A stretch of 64,000 nucleotides of DNA from Siculibacillus sp. (GTDB lineage: Bacteria; Pseudomonadota; Alphaproteobacteria; Rhizobiales; Ancalomicrobiaceae). The stretch covers positions 1-64,000 of the forward strand of contig JAOTSD010000002.1 of the NCBI GenBank assembly GCA_030247555.1, written 5' to 3'. Each line of letters begins with the position of its first letter. Positions within the stretch are counted from its first letter, which is position 1. Position numbers and translations under genes: made by a program. This document shows positions 47,087-54,628 of the stretch, one piece after another. The notes under the pieces were generated by a model. That model saw only the letters and a program-made list of their open reading frames with translations. It did no database searches and was not told the origin of the DNA.

Positions 47087-47745
47087 TCGACCACACCCTT
47101 CGAATGGGCAACGAAGACGATCGAGGGCTTGGTCAGTTCCGGATCCGCCATCGTCTTCACCTGCCGCACCAGCTTGTCGGCGGGCCCCTTGGCCTTGGTC
47201 TCGTATGACCCGTCGACGATCTTGTCGATGGGCCCCACATCGAGGACGCGCATCATGCAGGCCATCACGCAATAGGGCTTGCGGCCGGCATCGATCTCGT
47301 CGACGCACATGTTGCACTTGGCGACGACGTTGCGCTCGGGGATGAACTGCGGCGCGCCGAAGGGACAGGCCGCTTCACACCGCCGGCAGCCGATGCACAG
47401 CGTCGAGTCGATGTCGACGATGCCGTCGGATTTGCGCTTGAAGATCGCTCCGGTCGGGCAGGTCGGCAGGCACGCCGGCTCGGCGCAGTGGTTGCACGAC
47501 ATGTTGACCTTGTAGGCGAAGACCTCGGGGTAGGTCCCGCCCTCGACATAGGCGACCCGGCGGAAGCGCGGGCCCGGCGGCAGGCCGTTCTTGTCCTTGC
47601 AGGCGATCTCGCAGGCCCGGCAGCCGATGCAGTCGACGTTGTTGTGGACGAAGCCGAGTTGCACGTCCGGCACCACCGGCGTGTAGTGCTCGCGCTTGCG
47701 CTTGGCGACGGCGTCCTTGATGGCCTGTTTGCTCTGTTGATCCAT
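47083..47745 (-). CDS. Four-cluster [4Fe-4S] electron-transfer subunit (DmsB/TtrB type)
   Basis: A 220-residue ferredoxin-like subunit with sixteen Cys in four cluster-binding groups: CIGCRACEIAC, CNHCAEPACLPTC, CIGCRRCEAAC and the split CNMC...CVMAC. It should carry electrons between the molybdoenzyme and the pentahaem cytochrome. It has no signal peptide, so it is expected to be exported together with the Tat-tagged catalytic subunit encoded 12 bp upstream. Overlaps the chaperone gene by 4 bp. Confidence 0.92.
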   Translation of the reverse strand: MDQQSKQAIKDAVAKRKREHYTPVVPDVQLGFVHNNVDCIGCRACEIACKDKNGLPPGPRFRRVAYVEGGTYPEVFAYKVNMSCNHCAEPACLPTCPTGAIFKRKSDGIVDIDSTLCIGCRRCEAACPFGAPQFIPERNVVAKCNMCVDEIDAGRKPYCVMACMMRVLDVGPIDKIVDGSYETKAKGPADKLVRQVKTMADPELTKPSIVFVAHSKGVVE

Positions 47746-47757
47746 GTCCCCCTCCCG

Positions 47758-50334
47758 TCACTGATCGCGGCGGAAGACGGCGCTGCGCGAAACCGCGAGC
47801 CTGTCCCAACCGGGCTTGTGGATGAGATCCGTCTTGCGGATGTTGCAGAGCACCGTGTTGTAGGCGAAGGCGCCGGCCGGGCTCGGCTCGTCGAGCGTCA
47901 GGAAGTCCGGGTTGCCGGACCGGTCGACACCCTTCTCGTCGAGATCCATCCAGGCGCCCTCGTGCAACACCAGCACGCCGGGCATGCAGCGCTCGGTGAC
48001 GTAGGCGGGGACGACGCATCGGCCGCGGGCGTTGAAGACCTCGACCGTGTCGCCGGTCCGGATCCCGAGCTTCTTGGCGTCGGCGGCGTTGATCGTCACC
48101 TCCTGCTCGTAGGTCTCCCGCAACCACGGGATGTTGTGGAAGATCGAATGGGTCCGCCAGCGCGGATGCGGGCTGATGAGATGGAAGGGATGATCCTTCG
48201 TCTTCGGGCTGTTCAGGCTCTCCCACGGCTCTATCCACTTGGGGATCGCGGGTATCGGTTCGCCGTACTGGGTCTTCTTCCAATCGGTGATCTCGGCGAG
48301 ATTGGTCGAGAAGATCTCGATTTTGCCCGAAGGCGTGGCGAACGGCACACCCTTCTCGATCTGGTCGCGGAAGGCGACGAGCGGCTGGTCGAAGACGAAC
48401 TTGTAGACGCCGCGCTTCTTGAACTCGTCCCAGCCCATGGTGACGCCCTGATGGGCCATCACCTTGCCCTCCCACCATTCGCGCAGGTAGGCCTCGTCGA
48501 CCGCTTCGTTGTCGAAGAAGTAGGCGCGCGACGCCTTGGGGTTGTAGGCGGGGCCGAAGCCGAGGCGCCAGGCGAGCTCGGTGAAGACCTGAAGGTCGGT
48601 CTTCGATTCACCCAGCGGTTCGATCACCTTCGGACGGTGGATGTAGTAGTGGCCCTTGTACCAGGGCAGCGCCACGTCGTGGCGTTCGAAGTGGGTGGCG
48701 ATCGGCAGCAGCACGTCGGCCCAGAGCCCCGAAGGGGTGATGGTCGAGTCCATGCACACCACCAGCTCGAGCTTCTTGATCGCCTCGATCTCCTTGTTGA
48801 TGTTGGTCAGTTGGTTGAACCAGTCCGACCCCTGCCAGAAGATCGCCTTGATGTTGGGGATGACGCCATCGAGTTGGTCGCCGCGCGGCCACAGGCCCAC
48901 TTCCTCGCGTTTGACGTTGGGATAGTTGAGCACGATGTGGGCCCAGCGGTCCGATTTTATCGAGGCGTACCAGACGTTCGACCACTGGTCGTAAGGGTAG
49001 GCGACGCCTTCGGCGTGCCAGGCCTTGCCGACGCCCTCGGCGCAGCCGCCGAGGATGCCGATGTTGCCGGTCATCGCCTGCAGCGCCGCGGCCATGCGGT
49101 TGTACTGCTCGCCGTAGGCGTTGCGCCCCGGCGACCAGGACGCCTTCAGCGCCGCCGGTTTGGTCCCGGCGTACATGCGGGCGAGCTTGATGATGTCCTC
49201 GGCCTTCACGCCGCAGATCTTCTCCGCCCACTGCGGGGTCTTCGGCGTCTTGTCGTACTTTCCGAGGATGTAGTCCTTGAAGTTCTCCTTGTCCTTGGCC
49301 CAGTCCGGCATCGTGCCGGCATCGATGCCCTGCGTGAACTTGTCGATGAAGGCCTGGTCGTGGAGATTCTCCGTGAAGATGACGTGGGCCATGCCGGCCA
49401 TCATCGCCGCATCGGTGTTCGGCCGGATCGGGATCCACCAGGCGTCGTAGGACGCGGCCGAGTCGGTGTATTGCGGATCGATCACCACGAACTTGCAGCC
49501 GCGCTGTTTGGCCAGCCGCATGTAGTAGAACGTGTTGCCGCCGTGGAACGTGTAGGCCGGATTCCAGCCCCACATGATGATCAGCTTGGCGTGGGCATAG
49601 GCGTCGTCCTCGTTGCCGTCCTCGATGGTGCCGAAGGTCATGCGCGAGGAGAAGGTCGTCGCCTGATAGGACGGCACCGACCACGACGAGGTGCGGCAAC
49701 CGAACATGCCGAGGAAGCGGCCGAGCAGTCCCTCGATCTGGTCGGACTTGTGCAGCACGCCGTAGGAGGCGCCGGCATAGGACTGATCGACGATCGCCGT
49801 CGGGCCGTAGGTGTTCTTCAACTGGACCATCTTCTCGGCGACGAGCGTCAGCGCTTCGTCCCACGAGGCGCGGCGGAACTTGCCCTCGCCGCGCTTGCCC
49901 ACCCGGATCATCGGGAAGAGCAGGCGCTCGGCCGAGTAGAGACGGGCGCGATAGGAGCGACCGCGCAGACAGGCGCGCAGTTGCGGCTCGGCTTCGGTGT
50001 CCTTGCCGAAGGCGCCGTCCTTCTGGTAGCGGCCGTCGTCCGACGACAGACGAACGATCACGTCGCCCTTCTTGTGCGCCACCAACATGTGGCGCGAGCC
50101 ACAGTTGTGGGCACAACTCGTGACCACGGTCTCGAGCTCGTCGTCCTTCGGGTAGGGCTCGTAGGCGAAGGCCGCGGCCGGCTTCGTCCCGGCTATCGGC
50201 ACGAGCGCCGCGCCGGCGGCGGCGGCGGCCATCTCGAGCAGGGTGCGCCGGGTCGGTCCCGACGAAGTCGCGGTGGTGTTCGCGGTGAGCGGTTCGGCCT
50301 CGCCGACCGCCATCGGGTCGATGGTCTCGGTCAT
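47758..50334 (-). CDS. Tat-exported DMSO-reductase-family molybdoenzyme, catalytic subunit
   Basis: An 858-residue molybdopterin-guanine-dinucleotide enzyme. The Tat signal has TRRTLLEM (~28-35) and a hydrophobic Ala stretch ending AAAFA, so the enzyme acts in the periplasm. The Fe-S site is C74-x3-C78-x3-H82-x39-C122: the third ligand position is His where E. coli DmsA has Cys. LRACLRGRS and RVGKRGEGKF match DmsA closely, and SVPSYQAT aligns with the DmsA region carrying the serine Mo ligand (inferred). The start at 50334 follows GGAGAGG. The substrate is unknown: DMSO, other S/N-oxides or an oxyanion. There is no NrfD/DmsC-type anchor gene; a pentahaem cytochrome gene lies 14 bp upstream instead. 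Confidence 0.9.
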   Translation of the reverse strand: MTETIDPMAVGEAEPLTANTTATSSGPTRRTLLEMAAAAAGAALVPIAGTKPAAAFAYEPYPKDDELETVVTSCAHNCGSRHMLVAHKKGDVIVRLSSDDGRYQKDGAFGKDTEAEPQLRACLRGRSYRARLYSAERLLFPMIRVGKRGEGKFRRASWDEALTLVAEKMVQLKNTYGPTAIVDQSYAGASYGVLHKSDQIEGLLGRFLGMFGCRTSSWSVPSYQATTFSSRMTFGTIEDGNEDDAYAHAKLIIMWGWNPAYTFHGGNTFYYMRLAKQRGCKFVVIDPQYTDSAASYDAWWIPIRPNTDAAMMAGMAHVIFTENLHDQAFIDKFTQGIDAGTMPDWAKDKENFKDYILGKYDKTPKTPQWAEKICGVKAEDIIKLARMYAGTKPAALKASWSPGRNAYGEQYNRMAAALQAMTGNIGILGGCAEGVGKAWHAEGVAYPYDQWSNVWYASIKSDRWAHIVLNYPNVKREEVGLWPRGDQLDGVIPNIKAIFWQGSDWFNQLTNINKEIEAIKKLELVVCMDSTITPSGLWADVLLPIATHFERHDVALPWYKGHYYIHRPKVIEPLGESKTDLQVFTELAWRLGFGPAYNPKASRAYFFDNEAVDEAYLREWWEGKVMAHQGVTMGWDEFKKRGVYKFVFDQPLVAFRDQIEKGVPFATPSGKIEIFSTNLAEITDWKKTQYGEPIPAIPKWIEPWESLNSPKTKDHPFHLISPHPRWRTHSIFHNIPWLRETYEQEVTINAADAKKLGIRTGDTVEVFNARGRCVVPAYVTERCMPGVLVLHEGAWMDLDEKGVDRSGNPDFLTLDEPSPAGAFAYNTVLCNIRKTDLIHKPGWDRLAVSRSAVFRRDQ

Positions 50335-50348
50335 CGTCGACCTCTCCT

Positions 50349-51314
50349 TCACTTGGCGTCGATGCGGAAGCGCGCCTCGGGCGCGGTCGGCCGGCCCTTG
50401 GCCCACTCGGGCGTGTCGGCCGGCATGTCCGGCCAGGGCGTGCGGGCGTAGGGGTAGGAGATGCGATACCAGCTGCGCCCGCCGTGGCAGCCGTAGCAGG
50501 TGTCGGAACTCTCCTTGGCCGCCTCTTCGATGCCGTCGGCCTTCAGGTAGTTCACCTTGTGGCGATTGGTCCGGATCGTCTCGTGGCAGGTCAGGCAACC
50601 GTTGGCGACGCCTTCCGGTTCCATGTCGGCGCGGATCTCGTGCCAGGGACCCGGAAGTTCCATGCTCGCGGCCGGGAACTGGCCGTGGCACTTGAGGCAG
50701 GTCTCACTCGGGTTGACCATCTTGCGCAGGGTGAAGGGCGAGGGCTCCTTCGATCCCGCTTTCGCCGACGCCACGAGTTGGTCGTGGGAGCTCTCCTCGC
50801 GCGGGTCGTTGCCCTGGTGGCAGGTCGTGCAGGACAGATTCATCACCTTGCCGGCGAAGGGAGTCACCATGTGGCGGATGTGGAAGTCCTCCTGACCACC
50901 GGTGTAGGTGTCGAGCGTCTGATACCAGGCGAGCACGTCGCCGGCCGGCAGGCCCGCCTCGGAGGCGGCCCGCGGCTTGGCCTTCAGGATCTCGGAATGG
51001 CAGGCGAGACAATCACCGTCCTTGGCCTTGTCGATCGCCGGCTTGAAATGGATGGGATGCCATCGGGCGGCGTCGTAGTCGCCAGCCTTGGCCTTCTTGG
51101 TGGCCGCTTCGAGCGCAGCGACGCTCGGGGCCACCACCGGCGGCTTGGTCGACTTCGCCTCTTCGGCCTTCGCCGGCGCCTTCGTCGCCGCGACGACGAT
51201 CGGCTTCGTCTCGCGCTCGGCGGCGACGGCGGTCACGCCCAAGAGCCCCGCCACGATCCCGACCGTGATCGCCATCGATCCGGTCGACTTCGGAATTCCT
51301 CTGCCCGGTCGCAT
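50349..51314 (-). CDS. Periplasmic pentahaem cytochrome c
   Basis: A 321-residue exported protein with five CxxCH haem-attachment motifs, at residues 102-106, 162-166, 206-210, 240-244 and 273-277 (CLACH, CTTCH, CLKCH, CLTCH, CYGCH). Residues ~13-32 form a signal or anchor helix, followed by an Ala/Lys/Pro-rich linker (~35-80). It should pass electrons between the quinone pool or another cytochrome and the adjacent Fe-S/molybdoenzyme pair, taking the place of a membrane anchor subunit. I do not recognise it as NapC/NirT, NrfB or a named pentahaem type. Confidence 0.88.
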   Translation of the reverse strand: MRPGRGIPKSTGSMAITVGIVAGLLGVTAVAAERETKPIVVAATKAPAKAEEAKSTKPPVVAPSVAALEAATKKAKAGDYDAARWHPIHFKPAIDKAKDGDCLACHSEILKAKPRAASEAGLPAGDVLAWYQTLDTYTGGQEDFHIRHMVTPFAGKVMNLSCTTCHQGNDPREESSHDQLVASAKAGSKEPSPFTLRKMVNPSETCLKCHGQFPAASMELPGPWHEIRADMEPEGVANGCLTCHETIRTNRHKVNYLKADGIEEAAKESSDTCYGCHGGRSWYRISYPYARTPWPDMPADTPEWAKGRPTAPEARFRIDAK

Positions 51315-51394
51315 GGCTGCACCTGCTGGGGAGAACGTTGGGAGATGAGGAGTGGGCGCCGAAACCGGCGCCCACTCCGATCACGTCGAGCCGA

Positions 51395-52213
51395 TCACTT
51401 CGGCGGGTTCATACCGGACATGCCCGACATGCCCGACATGCCGCCCATACCGGACATGCCCGACATGCCACCCATGCCCGACATGCCGCTCATGCCACCC
51501 ATACCGGACATGCCGCCCATACCGGACATGCCCGACATGCCACCCATGCCACCCATGCCCGACATGCCGCTCATGCCGCCCATACCACCCATGCCCGACA
51601 TGCCGCTCATGCCGCCCATACCGGACATACCGCCCATACCGGACATGCCACCCATGCCGCCCATGCCCGACATACCGCTCATGCCGCCCATACCGGACAT
51701 GCCGCCCATACCGGACATGCCCGACATGCCACCCATGCCGCCCATACCGGACATGCCGCTCATGCCGCCCATACCGGACATGCCCGACATGCCACCCATG
51801 CCGCCCATGCCGCCCATTCCGGACATGCCCGACATGCCGCCCATGCCGCCCATACCGGACATGCCCGACATGCCGCCCATACCGGACATACCCGACATGC
51901 CACCCATGCCACCCATACCCTGCATGCCCGACATGCCACCCATGCCGCCCATACCGGACATGCCGCTCATGCCGCCCATGCCACCCATACCCTGCATGCC
52001 CGACATGCCACCCATGCCGCCCATACCGGACATGCCGCTCATGCCGCCCATGCCCGACATGCCACCCATGCCGCCCATGCCCTGCATGCCGCTCATGCCG
52101 CCCATGCCACCCATGCCGGACATACCGGTCTGAGCGGCCGCAAGCGAAACCCCGGCCATCAGGGCGCTCGCGAGCGTGATGGCGCGCATGGCCATCTTCG
52201 CAGTGTTCCGCAT
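51395..52213 (-). CDS. Secreted Gly-Met-X triplet-repeat protein
   Basis: A 272-residue protein: signal peptide 1-28 (cut near AAAQ), then from residue 30 to 268 an unbroken run of about 80 Gly-Met units with a third residue that is only Ser, Gly or (three times) Gln, then NPPK. A perfect GGAGG stands 7 bases before the ATG, and the signal peptide makes this strand the true coding strand. No family match is recognised. Methionine-rich MxxM strings bind Cu(I) in CopA/PcoA-type proteins, (GGM)n tails occur in GroEL, and glycine at every third place recalls collagen-like chains. A periplasmic metal buffer, methionine-sulfoxide sink or surface fibre are all possible. It precedes the pentahaem cytochrome gene by 80 bp in the same direction. 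Confidence 0.85.
   Translation of the reverse strand: MRNTAKMAMRAITLASALMAGVSLAAAQTGMSGMGGMGGMSGMQGMGGMGGMSGMGGMSGMSGMGGMGGMSGMQGMGGMGGMSGMSGMGGMGGMSGMQGMGGMGGMSGMSGMGGMSGMSGMGGMGGMSGMSGMGGMGGMGGMSGMSGMGGMSGMSGMGGMGGMSGMSGMGGMSGMGGMSGMSGMGGMGGMSGMGGMSGMGGMSGMSGMGGMGGMSGMSGMGGMGGMSGMSGMGGMSGMGGMSGMSGMGGMSGMSGMGGMSGMSGMSGMNPPK
51410..52126. repeat. Tandem DNA repeat encoding the Gly-Met-X run
   Basis: About 717 bp built from 9-base triplet-codon units that on the + strand read as variants of CCCATGCC(G/A) and GACATGCC(G/C). Third-position changes (ATG is fixed, Gly and Ser codons vary) show that the repeats have diverged while the amino acids were kept. Larger blocks of 60-100 bp also recur, suggesting several rounds of duplication. 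Confidence 0.9.
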
Positions 52214-52350
52214 CGCATACCTCCATCGATCGATGATTCATCCCGGTATTCTTCGAGGTCGGGACGACTTATGATTTTCGGCGACCTCACGCCGTACGTC
52301 GCATTGGCGCGACGATGCCTTGCCGGAGCCGGATCGGCTTCGGAATTACG

Positions 52351-52650
52351 TCAGCTCGACTTGTGCCATCCGCGGATGTCATAGGGTCCGGGCATGCCGG
52401 GCCGGTCGAAGGGCGTGTACCAACCGCCCTGCGCGTCGAGAAAGAACAGACTCCGCGGGTATGGAGGCGCGACGCCGGTCAGCGCCTTCACGTACCAATC
52501 CCGCTGATGCACCAACTCGGTGATGCGGGGGGCTTCGGACGGACGCTCATCCGGCTTGACGCCGGCGACGAACACATCGTCGGCGACCGCCGGAGACAGC
52601 GACGCGGTCATGGCGACCGCGACCAAGAAACCATTGATGAAACCGCTCAC
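52351..52650 (-). CDS. Small exported protein of unknown function
   Basis: A 99-residue protein with a signal peptide (1-23, ending AVADD). The mature part is only ~76 residues and rich in Pro and aromatic residues (HQRDWYVKAL, PPYPRSLFFLD, GGWYTPFDRPGMPGPYDIRGWH). I do not recognise the family. The start is a GTG, preceded by GGGGG. It is the first gene after the sigma-54 promoter and runs with the Gly-Met protein, cytochrome and molybdoenzyme genes. A periplasmic accessory role in that system is inferred from position. Confidence 0.7.
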   Translation of the reverse strand: MSGFINGFLVAVAMTASLSPAVADDVFVAGVKPDERPSEAPRITELVHQRDWYVKALTGVAPPYPRSLFFLDAQGGWYTPFDRPGMPGPYDIRGWHKSS

Positions 52651-52682
52651 GACGACCCCCGATCTTCAGGTGAAAACGGGTT

Positions 52683-52698
52683 TGCAATCGCCGAGCCA
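52683..52698 (-). promoter_or_regulatory. Sigma-54 (-24/-12) promoter
   Basis: On the minus strand TGGCTC-GGCGA-TTGCA matches the RpoN consensus TGGCAC-N5-TTGCA at all but one position, with the required GG-N10-GC. It ends 33 bp before the start codon of the small exported protein. The last gene of the downstream set encodes a sigma-54-dependent activator, which makes the assignment coherent. Confidence 0.75.
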
Positions 52699-52783
52699 AT
52701 ACCGAAACGTCACTCCAAAGCATTGGTTTGTATCGACTTTTCATTTTCGGTCGGTCGCTTGAGGAAATCCGCGGCGCCAAAAC

Positions 52784-52800
52784 GCTGCCAATCCGGCAGC
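52784..52800. promoter_or_regulatory. Candidate upstream activator site
   Basis: A perfect inverted repeat GCTGCC-AATCC-GGCAGC, 86 bp upstream of the -24 element, a normal distance for an NtrC-type activator. A second, shorter inverted repeat CCAA-AGCA-TTGG lies at 52715-52726. The rest of 52699-53040 shows no gene; it is notably AT-rich at 52670-52760. Confidence 0.4.
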
Positions 52801-53040
52801 CCGACTCGGGAACCTCTTCCATCTCTCTGTAATCCCTCGGCTTTTTCTTCGCGCCAGTTTGGCAGGGCGACCGGCGCGGTCTCGGCCGGCCCGCCGACGC
52901 GAGTTCACGCTCCGCACGGGGCGCCCGCCTTTCCGCCGGAGCCGTCGCCGCCCCGGGTGCGACAACCGACACGTTGCCCACCGTGCCGTCCCATGAGATG
53001 GAACGCGTTCGACCCACGGACGCGAGAGGAGAACGGACGA

Positions 53041-53715
53041 ATGGTGGTGCGTGCGCTGATCTTCGACGTCGACGGAACCCTGGCGGAAACCGAGGAGATC
53101 CATCGCGCCGCCTTCGAGCGCGCCTTCGCCGAGGATGGCCTGCCGTGGCGCTGGGACGTCGATCTCTATCGCGAGCTCCTGCGCGTCACCGGCGGCAAGG
53201 AACGCATTCGTCACCACCTCGCCATGGAGGGTGTCGGACCGGCCCTCGACGAGGCCCGCATCGCTCGCCTGCACGCCCGCAAGAACGAGATCTACGGCGA
53301 GATCGTCCGCTCCGGCGGCTGCGCCCTGCGTCCCGGCGTCGCCGATCTGGTGCGCGCCGCCCGTGAGGCCGGCCTCCGTCTCGCCATCTCGACCACCACG
53401 TCGCGCCCCAACGTCGACGCCCTCCTCGCCGCGACCTTCGCCGGGGAGGAGGGACTGTTCGATCCCATCGTGGCGGGCGAGGACGTCGCCGCCAAGAAGC
53501 CGGCGCCGGACGCCTATCTCCTGGCGATCGAGAAGCTCGGATTGCCGGCGGAAGCCTGCCTCGTCTTCGAGGATTCCCGCAACGGCCTCACCGCCGCCCG
53601 CGCCGCCGGCCTCGCCACCATCGTCACCCCGAGCCTCTACACCGCCCACGAGTCCTTCGAAGGCGCCGCGGCGATCCTCCCCGATCTGACCGCCTTCGAC
53701 CTCGCCGCGTGGTGA
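53041..53715 (+). CDS. cbbY: CbbY/HAD-family sugar-phosphate phosphatase
   Basis: A 224-residue haloacid-dehalogenase-like hydrolase. Motif I FDVDGTLAETEEIHR, motif II ISTTTSRPN, motif III Lys in KKPAPDAYLLA, motif IV EDSRNGLTAA. It is CbbY-like rather than generic beta-phosphoglucomutase because of the TEEIHRAAF start and length; CbbY removes xylulose-1,5-bisphosphate, an inhibitor of Rubisco. No Calvin-cycle gene is in the window, so that role remains a suggestion. Start ATG after GAGGAGA. Confidence 0.85.
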   Translation: MVVRALIFDVDGTLAETEEIHRAAFERAFAEDGLPWRWDVDLYRELLRVTGGKERIRHHLAMEGVGPALDEARIARLHARKNEIYGEIVRSGGCALRPGVADLVRAAREAGLRLAISTTTSRPNVDALLAATFAGEEGLFDPIVAGEDVAAKKPAPDAYLLAIEKLGLPAEACLVFEDSRNGLTAARAAGLATIVTPSLYTAHESFEGAAAILPDLTAFDLAAW

Positions 53716-53741
53716 GCGGGCCTCGGCGGCCCGAAACGCGA

Positions 53742-53772
53742 AGACCCCCCGATGTTCGCCATCGGAGGGTCT
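53742..53772. terminator. Bidirectional hairpin after cbbY
   Basis: AGACCCCCCGATG and CATCGGAGGGTCT form a 13-bp stem with one mismatch and a 5-base loop. It lies between the facing stops of the phosphatase and VHL-domain genes. Weak T content follows on both sides. A shorter hairpin, GGGCC-TCGGC-GGCCC, precedes it. Confidence 0.6.
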
Positions 53773-53809
53773 CGTGTCTTCGAAGATCGATGCGTCGGAT
53801 CTCGACGGT

Positions 53810-54628
53810 TCAATCCCAGATCTGGAACTGCTCCTCCGGGGTCTCGCCGCGGAAGTTGGGATCGGGGATCATCACCCCGCCGTGGCAATTGCCGCGGGCA
53901 TCGACCGCGATCCACGGATGCGAGGCGTAGGTCTGCTGCTTGACCACCTTGTTCGGGCCGACCGTCTGGTACTTCTTCCAGGTGCCGTCGAAACCGATCC
54001 AGACGATGTCGAGCGGCATGTTGGTGGCGTTGAAGAAGGTGACGTTGAGCGCCCGATTGCTGTTCTTCGACCGCACGCTGCCCGGCGCCGGGCAGTTGCG
54101 CCCGGTCCGAACGGCCGGCGGCGGCGGGGGAGCCGCCTGCACCGTCCGCGGCACGCCGCGATTGCGGGCGCATTCCAGAGTCTTGTCGATCGCCGGACCG
54201 GCACCGCGCAGATCCCAGGTGTTCTCGGCGTTGACGATGGCGAAGGAGAAGGACGGCGCCGAACGGAAGGCGTTCAACTGATCGCGATCGATCGGCATCG
54301 ACGCCCAGCCGTCGCCCTCGGCGCTCAACTCCGCCACTTCGGCGGCCGCGCCGAAGCCGTAGTAGGCCTCCACCTTGCGCTTCTTGCCGTAATAGGGCGT
54401 GCCGATCTGCCAGGAGCGGCCGTCGGTTCCGATGCGGAAGTCGGCCTTGCCGTTGTTGATGGTGGCGGCGCAGTAGCCGAAGACCTCGTTGTCGGCCCAC
54501 ACCGTGGAGACCAACCACTTGCCGACCGGCGCGTAACCGGATTCGCCGGCCTGCGCCGCGGCCGGAGTCGCGGCCAGAACGGCGATGCCGACAGTGAATG
54601 CAGCCGTGATGATGGGTCGAAGAAGCAC
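53810..54628 (-). CDS. Secreted protein with a von Hippel-Lindau beta-like domain
   Basis: A 272-residue exported protein. Signal peptide 1-26 (ending AAAQA), an N-terminal domain of unknown family (~30-150; KWLVSTVWADNEVFGYCAA, PSFSFAIVNAENTWDL), a Pro-rich linker (~165-172) and a C-terminal domain at ~185-260. The last domain follows the beta domain of the eukaryotic tumour suppressor VHL: RSKNSNRALNVTFFNAT, then VWIGFDGTWKKYQTVGP and the TYASHPWIAVDARG turn. The start is a GTG after GAGGGGG. In VHL this fold binds hydroxyproline peptides; the bacterial role is unknown. No partner gene is evident. Confidence 0.75.
   Translation of the reverse strand: MLLRPIITAAFTVGIAVLAATPAAAQAGESGYAPVGKWLVSTVWADNEVFGYCAATINNGKADFRIGTDGRSWQIGTPYYGKKRKVEAYYGFGAAAEVAELSAEGDGWASMPIDRDQLNAFRSAPSFSFAIVNAENTWDLRGAGPAIDKTLECARNRGVPRTVQAAPPPPPAVRTGRNCPAPGSVRSKNSNRALNVTFFNATNMPLDIVWIGFDGTWKKYQTVGPNKVVKQQTYASHPWIAVDARGNCHGGVMIPDPNFRGETPEEQFQIWD

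Noticed and set aside
51410-52126. Possible CRISPR array or minisatellite
   Set aside because: Units are 9-base codon triplets with no unique spacers, and the frame is continuous and coding.
51338-52384. Long + strand frames rich in His/Ala, Cys/Pro or Pro/Met/Asp over the Gly-Met repeat region
   Set aside because: They are mirror images of the tandem repeat. Only the minus-strand frame has a GGAGG site, a signal peptide and synonymous divergence that keeps its amino acids.
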